NCBI GenBank assembly: GCA_922989275.2
Contig: OV277870.1
Coordinates: forward strand, 38,002,356-38,066,355
Direction of reading: 5' to 3'
DNA: 64,000 nt
Source of the DNA: Gari tellinella
Lineage: Eukaryota; Mollusca; Bivalvia; Cardiida; Psammobiidae
Shown: positions 53,205 through 63,887 of the stretch, piece by piece
Layout of the letters: every line of letters starts with the position of its first letter
How positions within the stretch are numbered: the first letter of the stretch is position 1
The notes under the pieces: model-generated
Seen by the model: only the letters and a program-made list of their open reading frames with translations
Told to the model about the DNA's origin: nothing
Database searches by the model: none
Position numbers and translations under genes: made by a program

Positions 53205-55345
53205 CTATCTAGGGCAAAGTCAAGCAAGTCTTCATAACTAACCCCCTCTGTACATTTGTAATTAGCGAGCATCAACGGAGAGGCATCGGGTTCCAAACTC
53301 TGGCTGCGATCCGAGTGACTCCGCTGATCACTAATAATACTCTGCACCCAGAATGGGTCAGTGCCGTTATAAAATCCTAACTGTTCTAAATCACATTGCA
53401 CATTAATTCCAAACATCTTAAAACCCCGGGGAAATGTTGATGCCCCTGAGGTACCTCCATCGCTGGATAAATTGACTTTTTTACTAACATACTGTGGCTC
53501 AGGACTTTCAAATACTTCATCAGCATCAGAGTCAGAGTCATGATCAGTTTCTATTTTTGGTTTATATGTTGGTGGGGGCGGAGCCTGAGGTAGATCAGCC
53601 AATGAGCTAGAGTCAATTTCATGCAAAGGCTTGCAAGCACTAGAAACATACTCAGGAATCGGAAAAGGCTTGGAGTATTTTTCATTTTTCAAGACTAGAT
53701 TGTTTAAAGCATCATTCGAGGACTTAGGCTCAGCAGCACCAGAACAAGAAGAGTTACTGGTGCTGTTGGCTTGGTCAGCGACACAATTAGACGCAGGCAA
53801 GCCAACTTCAGCCTGTTTATTAGAAGCATTGTTAGTTACGTTATTATGCTTATCATAGTCAACAAATTTAAGCGGATACTTTCGTTCCCGAGGCTTTATA
53901 GTAAGACTTACCGCCCTCCTCGGTATAGTACGAGGAGGAAGCGGTAGTGGATTAATTACTGAATGATTATCACAAACGCTAGAAGACCTGGGAGGAACAG
54001 CTGGGGCAGTGTCCTGATCATCTTCCAAATCTGATGGGACATTTGACAGTGACTGAGCAGCATTTCTGTCCCGTCCTGCATCCACACTTAGCGAGTGTTG
54101 CAGCGCTGTTGATGTGAAATGTAGCTTTGGGTGGCGCAGTGTAGGCTTATTGGATGTCATACCTGATCCACCCCTCCCACCACGTACTGGTATCACCCCA
54201 CCACGCAGCATTCGTAATGGATTAGTATCCACCTCCTCATCACCACCACCACTACTCGTTGATCCCGTAGACTTTCCAGGTATACCCTGAGGTTCTCTCA
54301 GATTACGATTGGGGGGAGCAGTATCAGCGTCCCCACCTCGCTGGTGATCTAAAGACCTGCGTAGTCGACTCTCACGAGCCAGTTTATTCATTATTTCCCG
54401 TGGGGATGGATGGTCCGTATCTTCATCGAAAAACGAAAATTTTGAATTGGATGATTGCGACTCATCTGAGGGGCTGGTTGATTTTCTTCCTGAATCACTA
54501 CTAGTGTTCAACCTATCGAGTCTATCATCTGGCAAGTCTACATGTAAAACTTCCCCAATCTGAGAACTTCTGTTACTCTCCTCATCCTCTTGAATAAGCA
54601 GTGGATTGTCAAAAGCATTAAATGTTTGCTCCCTATCCTCAGTAGGTATAGGTGGGGGTGGAGGTCTGGGTATAGGCTCTACCCGAAGTATCTCTGGACG
54701 TGGTCGTGGTACTGGAGGCTCTCCCCTCTTTGGAGGTACAGGAGGCTCTACCCTGGGTCGAGGGACAGGTCTGTCTGGGGTACCGGCTGACTGCTGGCGA
54801 ACTAGATGAGGTGGAGAAACAGAACTTCGGTCTGACGAATGTCTCGACAATGATTTCACAGGAGAACCTAGTTCAGGAGTTCTCGAAACACTTGACGATG
54901 AAGAATCTGCATACGCAAAATTATGTCCCAAACTACCATTACTAATTAGAGATTCACGATTCTGATCAGTCTCAGATTGTCTGTTATATCCCTTTGAACC
55001 ATGCACCACGAGCATATTATAGGCAGCCTGAGCCTCAGGTGGCACATCATCTGATAAGTCTTGATTCAAGCTATCTGAGAATGTTCTCTTCTTCTCCTGC
55101 TTTGGACTACGCCTTATTGATGCTTTGATCTTAGAAATCAATCTCGGAGATTCTGGACCACTATCTGATTCAGACTGCTTTTTCGGAGAAGAGGAGGGGT
55201 CGTAAAACTCCTGTTCACGTTTATGAACGTCAAAGGCATTAGCCATGTTAATTGCATCATCCATCATTCGCTCATCTGACGTTGACATTGGTTTGACCTT
55301 GGCCTGTAACCGTGGTGCCTCCTGTTGGGGCGGAGGCCGCTGATC
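53205..55345 (-). CDS. TNK2: ACK1/TNK2-like tyrosine kinase, large C-terminal exon
   Basis: This 2141-nt exon starts after TTCTTACAG (minus strand) in phase 0 with Asp-Gln-Arg-Pro-Pro-Pro and ends GATAG|GTAATT at phase 2, so the last Arg is completed by the next exon. It encodes 713 complete residues, hydrophilic and Ser/Pro-rich. A proline-rich block with several PxxP and KR/RPR motifs is at ~191-235 (SH3-ligand type). Asn-Pro-Leu motifs occur near 248 and 375, Pro-Leu-Pro-Leu-Pro-Pro-Arg at ~466-472, and acidic Ser/Asp clusters near 600-615. A better-ordered segment follows at ~640-712 (Phe-Gly-Ile-Asn-Val, Asp-Pro-Phe-Trp-Val, Asp-Leu-Leu-Asp-Phe). ACK family kinases carry such a long disordered tail between CRIB and UBA, used for SH3, clathrin and ErbB-linked endocytic contacts. 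Assignment rests mainly on the UBA exon downstream. Kinase, SH3 and CRIB exons are not visible in the window. Confidence 0.82.
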
Positions 55346-55444
55346 CTGTAAGAAGAGACACGTGAGAGAAAGAGGCTCTTGCAAAGATGTACAGACAGTA
55401 CTGAATATAAGAGAAAGGCGAAGACAATCATTCACCATACTTAC

Positions 55445-55473
55445 AGTCTTCATCCAGAGCCAGGCTGAGGCTG
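55445..55473 (-). CDS. Candidate 29-nt micro-exon of the TNK2-like gene
   Basis: On the minus strand, TATTATTTGTTTAG precedes and GTAAGTATG follows a 29-nt stretch only ~100 bp upstream of the large exon. The one frame open into the large exon (which starts at phase 0) reads Ala-Ser-Ala-Trp-Leu-Trp-Met-Lys-Thr. It contains an ATG, so it could be an internal micro-exon or a start for a kinase-less isoform (Met-Lys-Thr joined to Asp-Gln-Arg-Pro). The splice signals are good; the coding claim is inference. Confidence 0.3.
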
Positions 55474-55490
55474 CTAAACAAATAATACAG

Positions 55491-55741
55491 TTAACTCACT
55501 CAACCCTCAAACTCCTAATGGACAATTCCAATCTCCAAATATGTGTAGTCCATTTTTGACTAGTTAGGGTTGATTTGAACAATATATTGCAAAATGATAA
55601 ATAGTGAGGACCCTGTTAAGAGGGTTCCTACAGGAGTCCTATTATCAGGGTCTACACTGTTTGCATAGGACAAGTGTACTCTTCACATGTACACTGTTTG
55701 TTAATGAGGAGTATACTTATTGTTTGGGCTGAATGTGTTAA
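55491..55741. mobile_element. Family H MITE (inverse)
   Basis: TTAACTCACTCAACCC..GGCTGAATGTGTTAA. Hairpin GAGGACCCTGTTAAGAGGG, apex TTCC-TACA-GGAG. Confidence 0.75.
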
Positions 55742-55805
55742 CTGAACAGTTCTCTCAAAACATTCTAATAATATCTTACTGATAAATACCTAGAACCCAT
55801 CAAAA

Positions 55806-55882
55806 AGGATATTAGCAAACAGTGTAGACACAAATGAGATGCCACTTTCGTGTAATCTAATTTGGGTCTGCACTGCTTGCTT
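55806..55882. repeat. L-type hairpin remnant
   Basis: GGCAAACAGT-like AGCAAACAGTGTAGAC..GGTCTGCACTGCTTGC, mismatched. Confidence 0.45.
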
Positions 55883-56309
55883 GTTTAGTGGCAATTTTTA
55901 TTTTCACAGACAATTAAGATAACTATACAACCTATAACTGATAATGAATCATTCCATTATAAGCATACTGGAGGGATCCAATGAAAAGAAACAATGCAAT
56001 TTCTAATGCATCTTTTCAGAAATCACAAGAGGTGAGTAAATACCTAGCTAAAATGCAACCGAGCTGTCTGATCAGGTTCTGCACTGTTTTCTTATATGAA
56101 AATTCCAACAAAAGTCTGTATTCTTTCTTAGGGAAAATTTTCCTTATTTTATTAACCAATGTACTAGTAAAGAGGATAATATATGCTAATAGTAGGTTGA
56201 GTTTTATATATGAATATGCAATAGGAGAAGGGTTTTCCTCAGAAAAAATACCCGTTTAAAGCTATCCTACCCTAATAAATAACATCAGAAAGTTTTCAAA
56301 ATTCCAGAG
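55883..56309. other. No recognisable feature
   Basis: Unique, probably TNK2 intron. Confidence 0.3.
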
Positions 56310-56405
56310 GCATGGATGCTTAAAGCAGGCTGAAAGTAAAGCAGAGATCTCCCTATTAGGAGACACCTGCTTTACTTTCAGTAAGCTGTGAGCAGCCACC
56401 TGTTT
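56310..56405. repeat. Alpha/A hairpin remnant
   Basis: AAAGCAGGCTGAAAGTAAAG-CAGAGATCTCC..GCTTTACTTTCAG. Confidence 0.55.
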
Positions 56406-56517
56406 AAAACACTGAAAACAAGATAAATTCAAAGGTGTTCAATGAAAATAATGAGTCTCAAACAATTTCAAACCTGAACAGTACGGTAGTGACCCAAAAT
56501 ATAAGGACTGACAGGCT

Positions 56518-56587
56518 TGAGCAAACAGTGTAGACTGTACAGACTGCTCCTGAAGGAGCTGTCTGATCATGGTCTACACTGTTTACT
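56518..56587. repeat. Beta-type hairpin
   Basis: CAAACAGTGTAGACTG..GCTCC-TGAA-GGAGC..GTCTACACTGTTTAC. Confidence 0.6.
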
Positions 56588-57095
56588 ATTCAGTTTGCAC
56601 AATTCAGTTTGCACCTTTTGGACAAATTACTGTGTGTTAAAAACAATCAGTAAATTTTTTAGGAAAATTACGGCAGTTATGTATAGGGTGTCCCAATTTT
56701 TAGGAATTGTAATGTAAGTATTTCAAGAAAACTTTATTCACAATCTTATTAAACATCAATCTCATAGGTATCTCACTTTTGATTTCTGAAAACAACGCAC
56801 TAGAAATGATACTATGCATTGCTATGTTTTATAGGACATGTTAACTATTCTTAGTTTTCATCTAAAAAGCTTTGTCTTATATTCCATCTTAACGAAACTA
56901 TACTTCACCACAAACCGTACCCACACACCTCTGCAAAGAAATATCTTTCATGCACGATCATTATACTTATACACAGTCAAACCTATGATCATTGGCTCCT
57001 CAAAACAATACTCAAAGGTAGTCTATAACCCTCTTCCCGCCATCATCTGAACTGTTACATTGGCTATCAATACAAAGAAAACTTTGACAAGCAAA
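56588..57095. other. No recognisable feature
   Basis: Unique AT-rich sequence. Confidence 0.3.
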
Positions 57096-57175
57096 GAGTG
57101 CAGACTCAAGTCGGCCAGAACTGGTAAGAAACCAGTAAGGGAGCTGTCTGATCTGTGTCTACACTGTTTACAAGA
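57096..57175. repeat. Beta-type hairpin, decayed
   Basis: GAGTGCAGACTCAAG..GAGCTGTCTGATCTGTGTC. Confidence 0.45.
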
Positions 57176-57224
57176 AGCATCAATTACAATGATAGCAGGA
57201 GAAAGATTATAAGACAGGTAACTG

Positions 57225-57479
57225 TTAACCCATTACCCTATAGATACATCTTTTTACGCCTTTAATTTATTCCTCCACTGAAGAAATTAGTTCCAATTTA
57301 TACAGTTATGAATATGAATGATAAAAATTATTTTCTATACATTAGCAGATGTTAGCTTAAAGCAGGCTGAAAGTAAAGCAGAATTAAAGCGCATAAGGCA
57401 CTTTCTGCTTTACTTTCAGCCTCCTTTAAGTGGTCACCTATTTTCAAAACTAGAAACAGGCTATGGGGAAATGGATTAA
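57225..57479. mobile_element. Family C MITE
   Basis: TTAACCCATTACCCTATAG..GGGGAAATGGATTAA. Alpha hairpin with an enlarged tip. Confidence 0.8.
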
Positions 57480-57483
57480 AACA

Positions 57484-57583
57484 GGTTCTTGTTTCATGTA
57501 GAACAAATGTAATGCAGAAACCCCCTTTTGGAGCTTTCAACATTACATTTGTGAGCCTGCCTTAAACAGCCATCTACCTCAAA
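57484..57583. repeat. Family A-like hairpin remnant
   Basis: AAATGTAATGCAGAAACCCC-CTTTTGG-AGCTTTCAACATTACATTT. Confidence 0.5.
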
Positions 57584-57914
57584 GCACTTTCACTGTATTG
57601 TCACCCACATAGGTTTGTCTGTGTATATAGAAGTTCCTGAGAAGCATAATTATAATATGTATTATGATAGAAATAAGATCTATGTGAAAACTGTATATAC
57701 TATGATTAAGACTTAGAAGACTAATATCATGAAAATATTTACCCATAACCTGTGGAAAATGTATGTTTTCATCCACTATAATTTATGCCATTTATGTGTT
57801 TGCAGATCAAAATTTTGCTTTACACTTGTAAACATTAAACAGCAAGTTCCCAGTATTAAGCATAAGCAGCCAGTTCAAAAATAAGCATTACAACCTCTAA
57901 CGAAAGCTTATAGC

Positions 57915-58150
57915 TTAACCCTTCCCCCACAGAAGTGCCTGTTAGCGCATTCAATTTATTCCTCAACTGCAGAAAATAGTTCCAATTTATATATTAAAGA
58001 CATAATATTATACCATAAGAAATATTTTCCTAGCAGAGGGTAGCTTAAAGCAAGATGAAAGAAAAGCAGAATGTGCCTTAAGGCACATTCTGCTTTACTT
58101 TCAACCTGCTTATTTGGATCTATTCTATACATTGTCAACAGGTAATGGGC
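57915..58150. mobile_element. Family C MITE, right end decayed
   Basis: TTAACCCTTCCCCC left end; alpha hairpin apex GTGCC-TTAA-GGCAC. Confidence 0.75.
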
Positions 58151-58339
58151 AACAACTAGCTGCATTCAATAATCTAGATAAATATGCTGTCAAATATGAT
58201 GATATGTTGTTATACAGAATAATCGCTCTAAGAATCTAGCTGTAAACTAATAAAATTAGACAAGTTTTCAATTGGACTGGAAAATCATTTGATAAGATAG
58301 ATTTTGTTTTCCCTTTCGCAAAAACAAGTCAATTTTGTT

Positions 58340-58594
58340 TTAACTCTTTACTCCATAGGTATACATTTTTACGCGTTTAATTTATTCCTCGACTGAAGAA
58401 AATATTTCCAATTCATACAGTCATGAATAACTATCATAAGAAACATTTTCTTCGTTCTAGTTCATGGTAGCTCAAAGCAGGCTGAAAATAAAGCAGAATG
58501 TGCCTTAAGGCGCATTCTGCTTTACTTTCAACCTGCTTTTTTAAGTGGTCACCTGTCTTCAAAACTTGAAACAAACTATGGAGGAAAGAGTTAA
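58340..58594. mobile_element. Family C MITE
   Basis: TTAACTCTTTACTCCATAGG..GGAGGAAAGAGTTAA. Apex GTGCC-TTAA-GGCGC. Confidence 0.85.
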
Positions 58595-59118
58595 TAACCA
58601 AAGATTAACGAGGAAAGCTTTGTTAACAAAGGTGAAACCAGAAGTAGACATATTGACTGATCTAATGTTACGATTGTTAACAAAAATATTTTCAGTATCT
58701 ACTTCAAAATAATGACTGTTGAATTCGAGATGTATTGATATCTTAACAGTAAAGAAAACATTACAGAAAATAATTATGCTATAAGTAGATTTTGTGTCTG
58801 AAAAATTGTATTCTTATTGGGCAGTAAAATGTGTCTGAACTAAACTAATGTTATCCCATAAGGTTAACCAGTGTGATTCCTTCACTATAATGCTAGTGTT
58901 CAAATGCTGAAAGCTCCAACTAAAAAGCAAGTGGGTGGGGTAACAAAGCAGTTGGGAGGAGAAAACCCTTGCAAAGCCCAACCACAGCAAGCACAACCAA
59001 AATATGAAGTGATTGGTGAGAGTTCCTTTCCACCAAACTGTATGATATGGGTGTGGTTATCATCTGACTGTGTTATTGTGATAAACTGTACAATCTGAAG
59101 AGTGTGTGTTATGACATA
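58595..59118. other. Unique segment with a weak plus-strand ORF
   Basis: 58904-59098 has a plus-strand ORF whose first ~37 codons look coding-like (Lys/Gln/Pro-rich) and end near a GTGAGAG donor. No acceptor or homology seen. Confidence 0.2.
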
Positions 59119-59306
59119 CAGTGGAAACCTTGATACTTCGAACTCGCTTAAATCGATCGTACCAGTATTTTATATTTCGATAAGTCTATCTCGCTGAAGT
59201 CAAACATAACCCTATTTCAAAGTTAAAACGTGGCTAAGCCACGTTTTAACTTTGAAATAAGGGTATGTTTGAACTAATGCGACTTCAAAGTATTTGAGTT
59301 TCGACA
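59119..59306. mobile_element. Family K MITE
   Basis: TA + CAGTGGAAACCTTGATAC.. left end. The long central palindrome around GTGGCTAAGCCAC (59209-59264) is nearly identical to that at 4991-5183. Right end decayed. Confidence 0.75.
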
Positions 59307-60262
59307 GAATATCTTGGAGAACTTGCTGGACTCATTTCTTCTATACAGGGACTGGTATATAACTTAATTCTACTGATTGGTGTTAAATTTTAAGGGTTAA
59401 TTTTTTATTATTATTATCCTTATTTACAATTCAATATGTTTTTCTTGTTTTTCCTGGTCTTATTTCTTTCTAAAAGTTTTTATCAATGTTAAAATGTCAT
59501 AGATATAAGTATTTCACTTAAGCGTGTTTTGCATTTACAACAAAAAACGTTTTGATAAATGAACCTTGCAAGGACCTTGGGACATAATAACCGGTGTAGA
59601 CAGATGTCTGTTATACATTTTCATTGAGCGGTGATTATTACTCATCAAAACTGGATCACCTACATCTGTCAGTGCCCTTATACCTTACAGTGTGAGAACT
59701 AGTATAAACTCCTTTTTGCAAACAGTGTGGACCCAGATCACTTACTATTTGCTTATATTGACACTTTTTGAAAACTGTGTAGACCCATATTATGCAGACA
59801 GTTCCTGAAGGAGCTGTCTGATCCGGGTCTTCACTGTTTATATTTTTCTTATAGGATATGACTGACAGGAATCTGCACTCTTTCCAAGTTAATTTTTTCC
59901 TTATTTTACTGGCAAATGTAAAAGTTCAGATATTATATGTTCATTGTGGGCAGTGTTTTATATATGAATATTCAACGGGCGAATGGTTAGAATGAACAAT
60001 ACTTATTATACAATATTTAACAGGAAACAAATTGTCCCATTTGTTGTGTATAATCCCTGAACAGACCAAATATGGCTAATTGTTTATGAATAGGGCATTA
60101 AATGGAAGAAAAAAAGTTTATATTATAGTTATATGTCAGGTGCCTGCATTAATTGGCAATTAGACAGTTGTAAAGCAAACATAATTCTGTTATTACTTGA
60201 AACATCCAGTTGACTGTGATCTTATTTATTGTGTCATTCATACAAAACTGCCTTTATTTGTA
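59307..60262. other. No gene; hairpin remnants
   Basis: A loose fold-back at 59592-59672 (GTAGACAGATGTC / GACAGATGTAGGTG) and two beta-type hairpin relics at 59715-59840 (GTTCC-TGAA-GGAGC). Confidence 0.4.
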
Positions 60263-60553
60263 CATTAAAACTTCTCTATTAGGACCACTAAATTGTATTT
60301 TTTTATAATGTGTTTAAGACAGGTGATTGTGTAAAGTAAGGTGACAGCAAAATAGACAGTTTCTTTAGGATCTGTCTGTTTTACTGTCACCTTGCTTCAA
60401 GAGACAGGTGACAGCTTGAAGCATGGTGAAAGTAAAACAGAAAGCTTCTTCAGGAGCTTTCTGTTTTACTGTCACCATGCTGTAAGCTGTCACCTTTCTC
60501 TTATACAATCAAGTAGCCTTCTTTTTGGTGGTCGTAATAGAGGTGTTTTATTG
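60263..60553. mobile_element. Family A MITE with two hairpin cores in tandem
   Basis: TA + CATTAAAACTTCTCTATTAG..TAATAGAGGTGTTTTATTG + TA. Cores at 60335-60392 and 60408-60490, each with its own tip. Confidence 0.8.
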
Positions 60554-61566
60554 TATAAGTGTTTATTGGGATCTTGTGAAAGCTGTATTTTACTTTCCAT
60601 GCAGTGTGTCCAGACACCAAACATAATTCCAGGGTACCAGAAAACAAGAGGGTTTTAACTGCCTTATATCGCTCACCTGAGTAATACTGGTATAGTTTTT
60701 ATGTGTAAAACATGAAAAACAGAACTCATCCCTTGGACATCCATCTTTATTAACTACATGTATACGTAATATGTACTGTATACTAAATTATTACCTTTTT
60801 ATTTTTTATTTTATAAATCTCAGTGATTCTAAAGTTGGGACCCAATGATATAGGATGTCAGAGTGACATGAATGCACCCAAATGCTGGCATCAAGGTATA
60901 AATGTCCATCTGAACTCATTGTTACGCACAAAATGAGCTATGTAGCTACGTGTATATATAAAATTTCAGTTCAAAATGTCAATGCATGACTGCCATGATG
61001 AGTGGAAACCATAAATTAATAGAAATGTTCTATCTGCAAGGAACATTATTTCAAGTTCAGACTTGGCCTGTGTCTTCCCTTGCCTTGATGTACTTGTATC
61101 CTGAATTTCAGTTCAAAATGTCAATGCATTACCTAGATATTGAGCAGAAACCATTATTAGAAATTTCCTAAGTACAAGGGGCATAACTCTGTCAAGAATA
61201 TATTATTCAATCAAAACCAAATTCAAAGTTGACCTGGGTATTCCCATGATGTACTTATATTCTGAATTTCAGTTATAAAATGTGACTGCATGACCGAGAT
61301 AACTACAAATTGATAAAAAATGTCTCAAAGGGGAATAACTCTGCCAAAAATTATTTGGCTGTCACCAAATGTAAAACTGACCTGCATATTGCCATTTTGA
61401 GTCTTTATATCGAAATTGAGTCCAATATGTACATCTATGGCAGATGAAATGAACAGAAAATGAATGATGAGGGACGGACTATATGCCCTGGCTATAAACC
61501 ATGTACAGTCAAACTTGCGTTAAACAGACAATTCCTGATGTAAAATGAGTCTATATATTTAATTGC

Positions 61567-61788
61567 TTAACCCTTTGAACCCTAGTCCCGCATATAGGCG
61601 TCCTTTTCAAACAGTATACATGTGAAAAGTGCATTGTCCTATCCAAACAGTGAATACCCAGATCTGGGTCTTCACTGTTTGTCATAATGCAAAACATTGA
61701 CAAAAACAACCCTTAAAAGTCAGAAATGGACTAGACTAAAATGGAAACCGGGTTTGTCCATTTTAAGTTTTAGGGAGGAAAGGGTTAA
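61567..61788. mobile_element. Family H MITE with clipped hairpin
   Basis: TTAACCCTTTGAACCC..GGAGGAAAGGGTTAA. The hairpin is AGTGAATACCCAGATCTGGGTCTTCACT, i.e. the tip is gone. Confidence 0.85.
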
Positions 61789-61831
61789 TGGAAGACAACT
61801 GAAGAAGGTCATGTTCCTCCTGGTTTCTGCT

Positions 61832-62080
61832 TTAACCCTTCCCCCTTAGAAGTGCCTTTTAGCACATTCAATTTATTCCTCTGCTTAAGAAAATAGTTCC
61901 ACTTTATACTGTCATAAACATGTATCAAAATAATTATTTTCTATATCCTAGCAGATTGTAGCTTAAAGCAGGCTGAAAGTAAAGCAGAATGTGCCTTAAG
62001 GCACATTCTACTTTATTTTAACCGGCTTAAAGTGGTCAACTATCTTCAATTCTAGAGACAGGCTATAAAGTAATACTTAA
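61832..62080. mobile_element. Family C MITE
   Basis: TTAACCCTTCCCCC..GTAATACTTAA. Apex GTGCC-TTAA-GGCAC. Confidence 0.8.
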
Positions 62081-62396
62081 AGACTTCAACTGTGCTCAAT
62101 TGTCCTTTTTCTTTAGATTTTGTTTCACACAAGTTTAATTGTAAAGTTCTGAGGCTTGGGGATTTAAAGAAACTTTAATTTATCCTAGTATGTCCCTTTT
62201 GTCCAAGAAAGATCCAGAAAAGATGTATATCCTTCAGCTGGCAAGACCACACATGTTATAAGGTATACAGCATTCTTATATAACCTTTCAACATTATTTC
62301 TTTAAAGATTGGTATAAATTTATCAAGTTCTGTTTTTACTACGGACACAGGACGATCACAACAGCTCACCATGAGAACTTTGTGCCCAGGTGAGCT

Positions 62397-62869
62397 AAAA
62401 CTTAACCAGAAAATATTGAATAACTTAATTTAAGATTGCCAAAATAATCATCACCGGACCTGGTCAGTTGGCATCACCTGGTAGTACTGCCCATAACTCC
62501 ATGTAAACTTTTAAAATAAACATGGCAAACAATATCAATGTTTTTGACAACTTTATTAATCAAGATGATGATGACAAATGCATACAAATACTATCAAGAC
62601 ATTTATTTTAATGAAAAACATTCTATCATAACAGGCAAAATCCACTTTTTAATGCAGACACTGCTAAGGATGACTTGTTTCTGTAATATTATATAGGTGA
62701 CAGCTTAAAGCAAAATTGTAGATGTTTCTTCTTTACTTTCATCCTGCTTTAAACTGTTGATTAGTAACAAAATTGGGACTATGCTTTACTGTAGATATTT
62801 CTGAGAACATTCCAATATAAATTTCTAAAGATGTTTCTTTATATAAAACTGCAATGTTATGTTGTCCTG
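62397..62869. other. No gene; alpha remnant at 62695-62759
   Basis: GACAGCTTAAAGCAAAATTG..TTCATCCTGCTTTAAACTG; otherwise unique. Confidence 0.4.
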
Positions 62870-63120
62870 ACTGAACTCTTTCCTCCCTAAAACTTCAATG
62901 GACAATCCCAGTTTCCATTTTAGTCTAGTCCATTTCTGACTTTTAAGGGTTGTTTTTGTCAATGTTTTGCATTATGACAAACAGTGAATACCCAGATCAG
63001 AGGGCTCCGTAAGGAGCCCTCTGATCTGGGTATTCACTGTTTGCATAGGACAATGCACTTTTCACATGTATATTGTTTGAAAAGGACGCCTATATGCGGG
63101 ATTAGGGTTCAAAGGATTAA
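62870..63120. mobile_element. Family H MITE (inverse), young-looking
   Basis: GAACTCTTTCCTCCC..GGTTCAAAGGATTAA. Hairpin GAATACCCAGATCAGAGGGC, apex GCTCC-GTAA-GGAGC, arms matching. Confidence 0.85.
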
Positions 63121-63556
63121 TATTGCATTGATACACCAACAGTACATTACTGTGTAAAGAACAAGAATAAGTTCTGCTGCAAACTGTGCAGCATGCAAAC
63201 CAATCAGGACCCAGACATACAGTGTCATGTCATGTGAAAAAGGTTTTTTTTTTAACCCTTTTTACCCATGTTGGCAATGTAGAGCCCAGATCTAACAGTC
63301 AGTCAGGTACATCCATTCAACAGAAACAGGGAACCTGAGTATCTTTATGTACTTTATTTGCAGAGTGTAACTATGTCACTTCCATATTGTTTATTCAAAA
63401 CTACATATACTATGAAATTTAAAATTTGTAAAATATTTAACTGCTTAAAAAAATAGATTACTCAATTTCCAAGGGTGAAACTAAAGTTTTGTGAGGCAAA
63501 CCAGGCAAATATTGCCAAGTGGTCTAATTCAGCCTTACAATGCAATATTTTTGCAT

Positions 63557-63807
63557 TTAACCCATTACCCCATAAAAACGCCTTTTTACGCCTTTAATTT
63601 ATTCCTTCATTCAAGAAAATACTCCCAATTTATACAGTCATGAATATATATTATAAGAAATATTTTCTATATTCTAAAAGATGATAGCTTAAAGCAGGCT
63701 GAAAGTAAAGCAGAATGTGCCTTAGGCACATTCTGCTTTACTTTCAACCTGCTTTAAGTGGTCGCCTGTTTTCAAAAAGAGAACCAGGCTATGAGGTAAT
63801 GGGTTAA
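63557..63807. mobile_element. Family C MITE
   Basis: TTAACCCATTACCCCATAA..GAGGTAATGGGTTAA. Apex GTGCC-TTA-GGCAC. Confidence 0.85.
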
Positions 63808-63887
63808 GCTGACAATTCTACTTATAAAGAATTATTGTTTTATGTTGCATTTGCATTTGTTGTTTCCAGACAATACCCAAAATGAAA

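Larger units (their letters stand above)
60646..62396 (+). mobile_element. ~1.75-kb element of the 27626 type
   Basis: AAGAGGGTTTTAACTGCC..GCTCACCTGAG opens it and GCCCAGGTGAGCT closes it. Inner ~180-bp spaced units ('AATTTCAGTTCAAAATGTCA', 'GGGGCATAACTCTG'). Nested H and C elements lie inside. Confidence 0.6.

Noticed and set aside
55346..55453. The first 36 codons of the open frame before the large TNK2 exon as coding
   Set aside because: They cover intron sequence with a clear pyrimidine tract and CAG acceptor; the exon starts at 55345.
58814..58996. Minus-strand ORF with aromatic/hydrophobic residues
   Set aside because: No motif, no splice context, and antisense to an equally weak plus-strand ORF.
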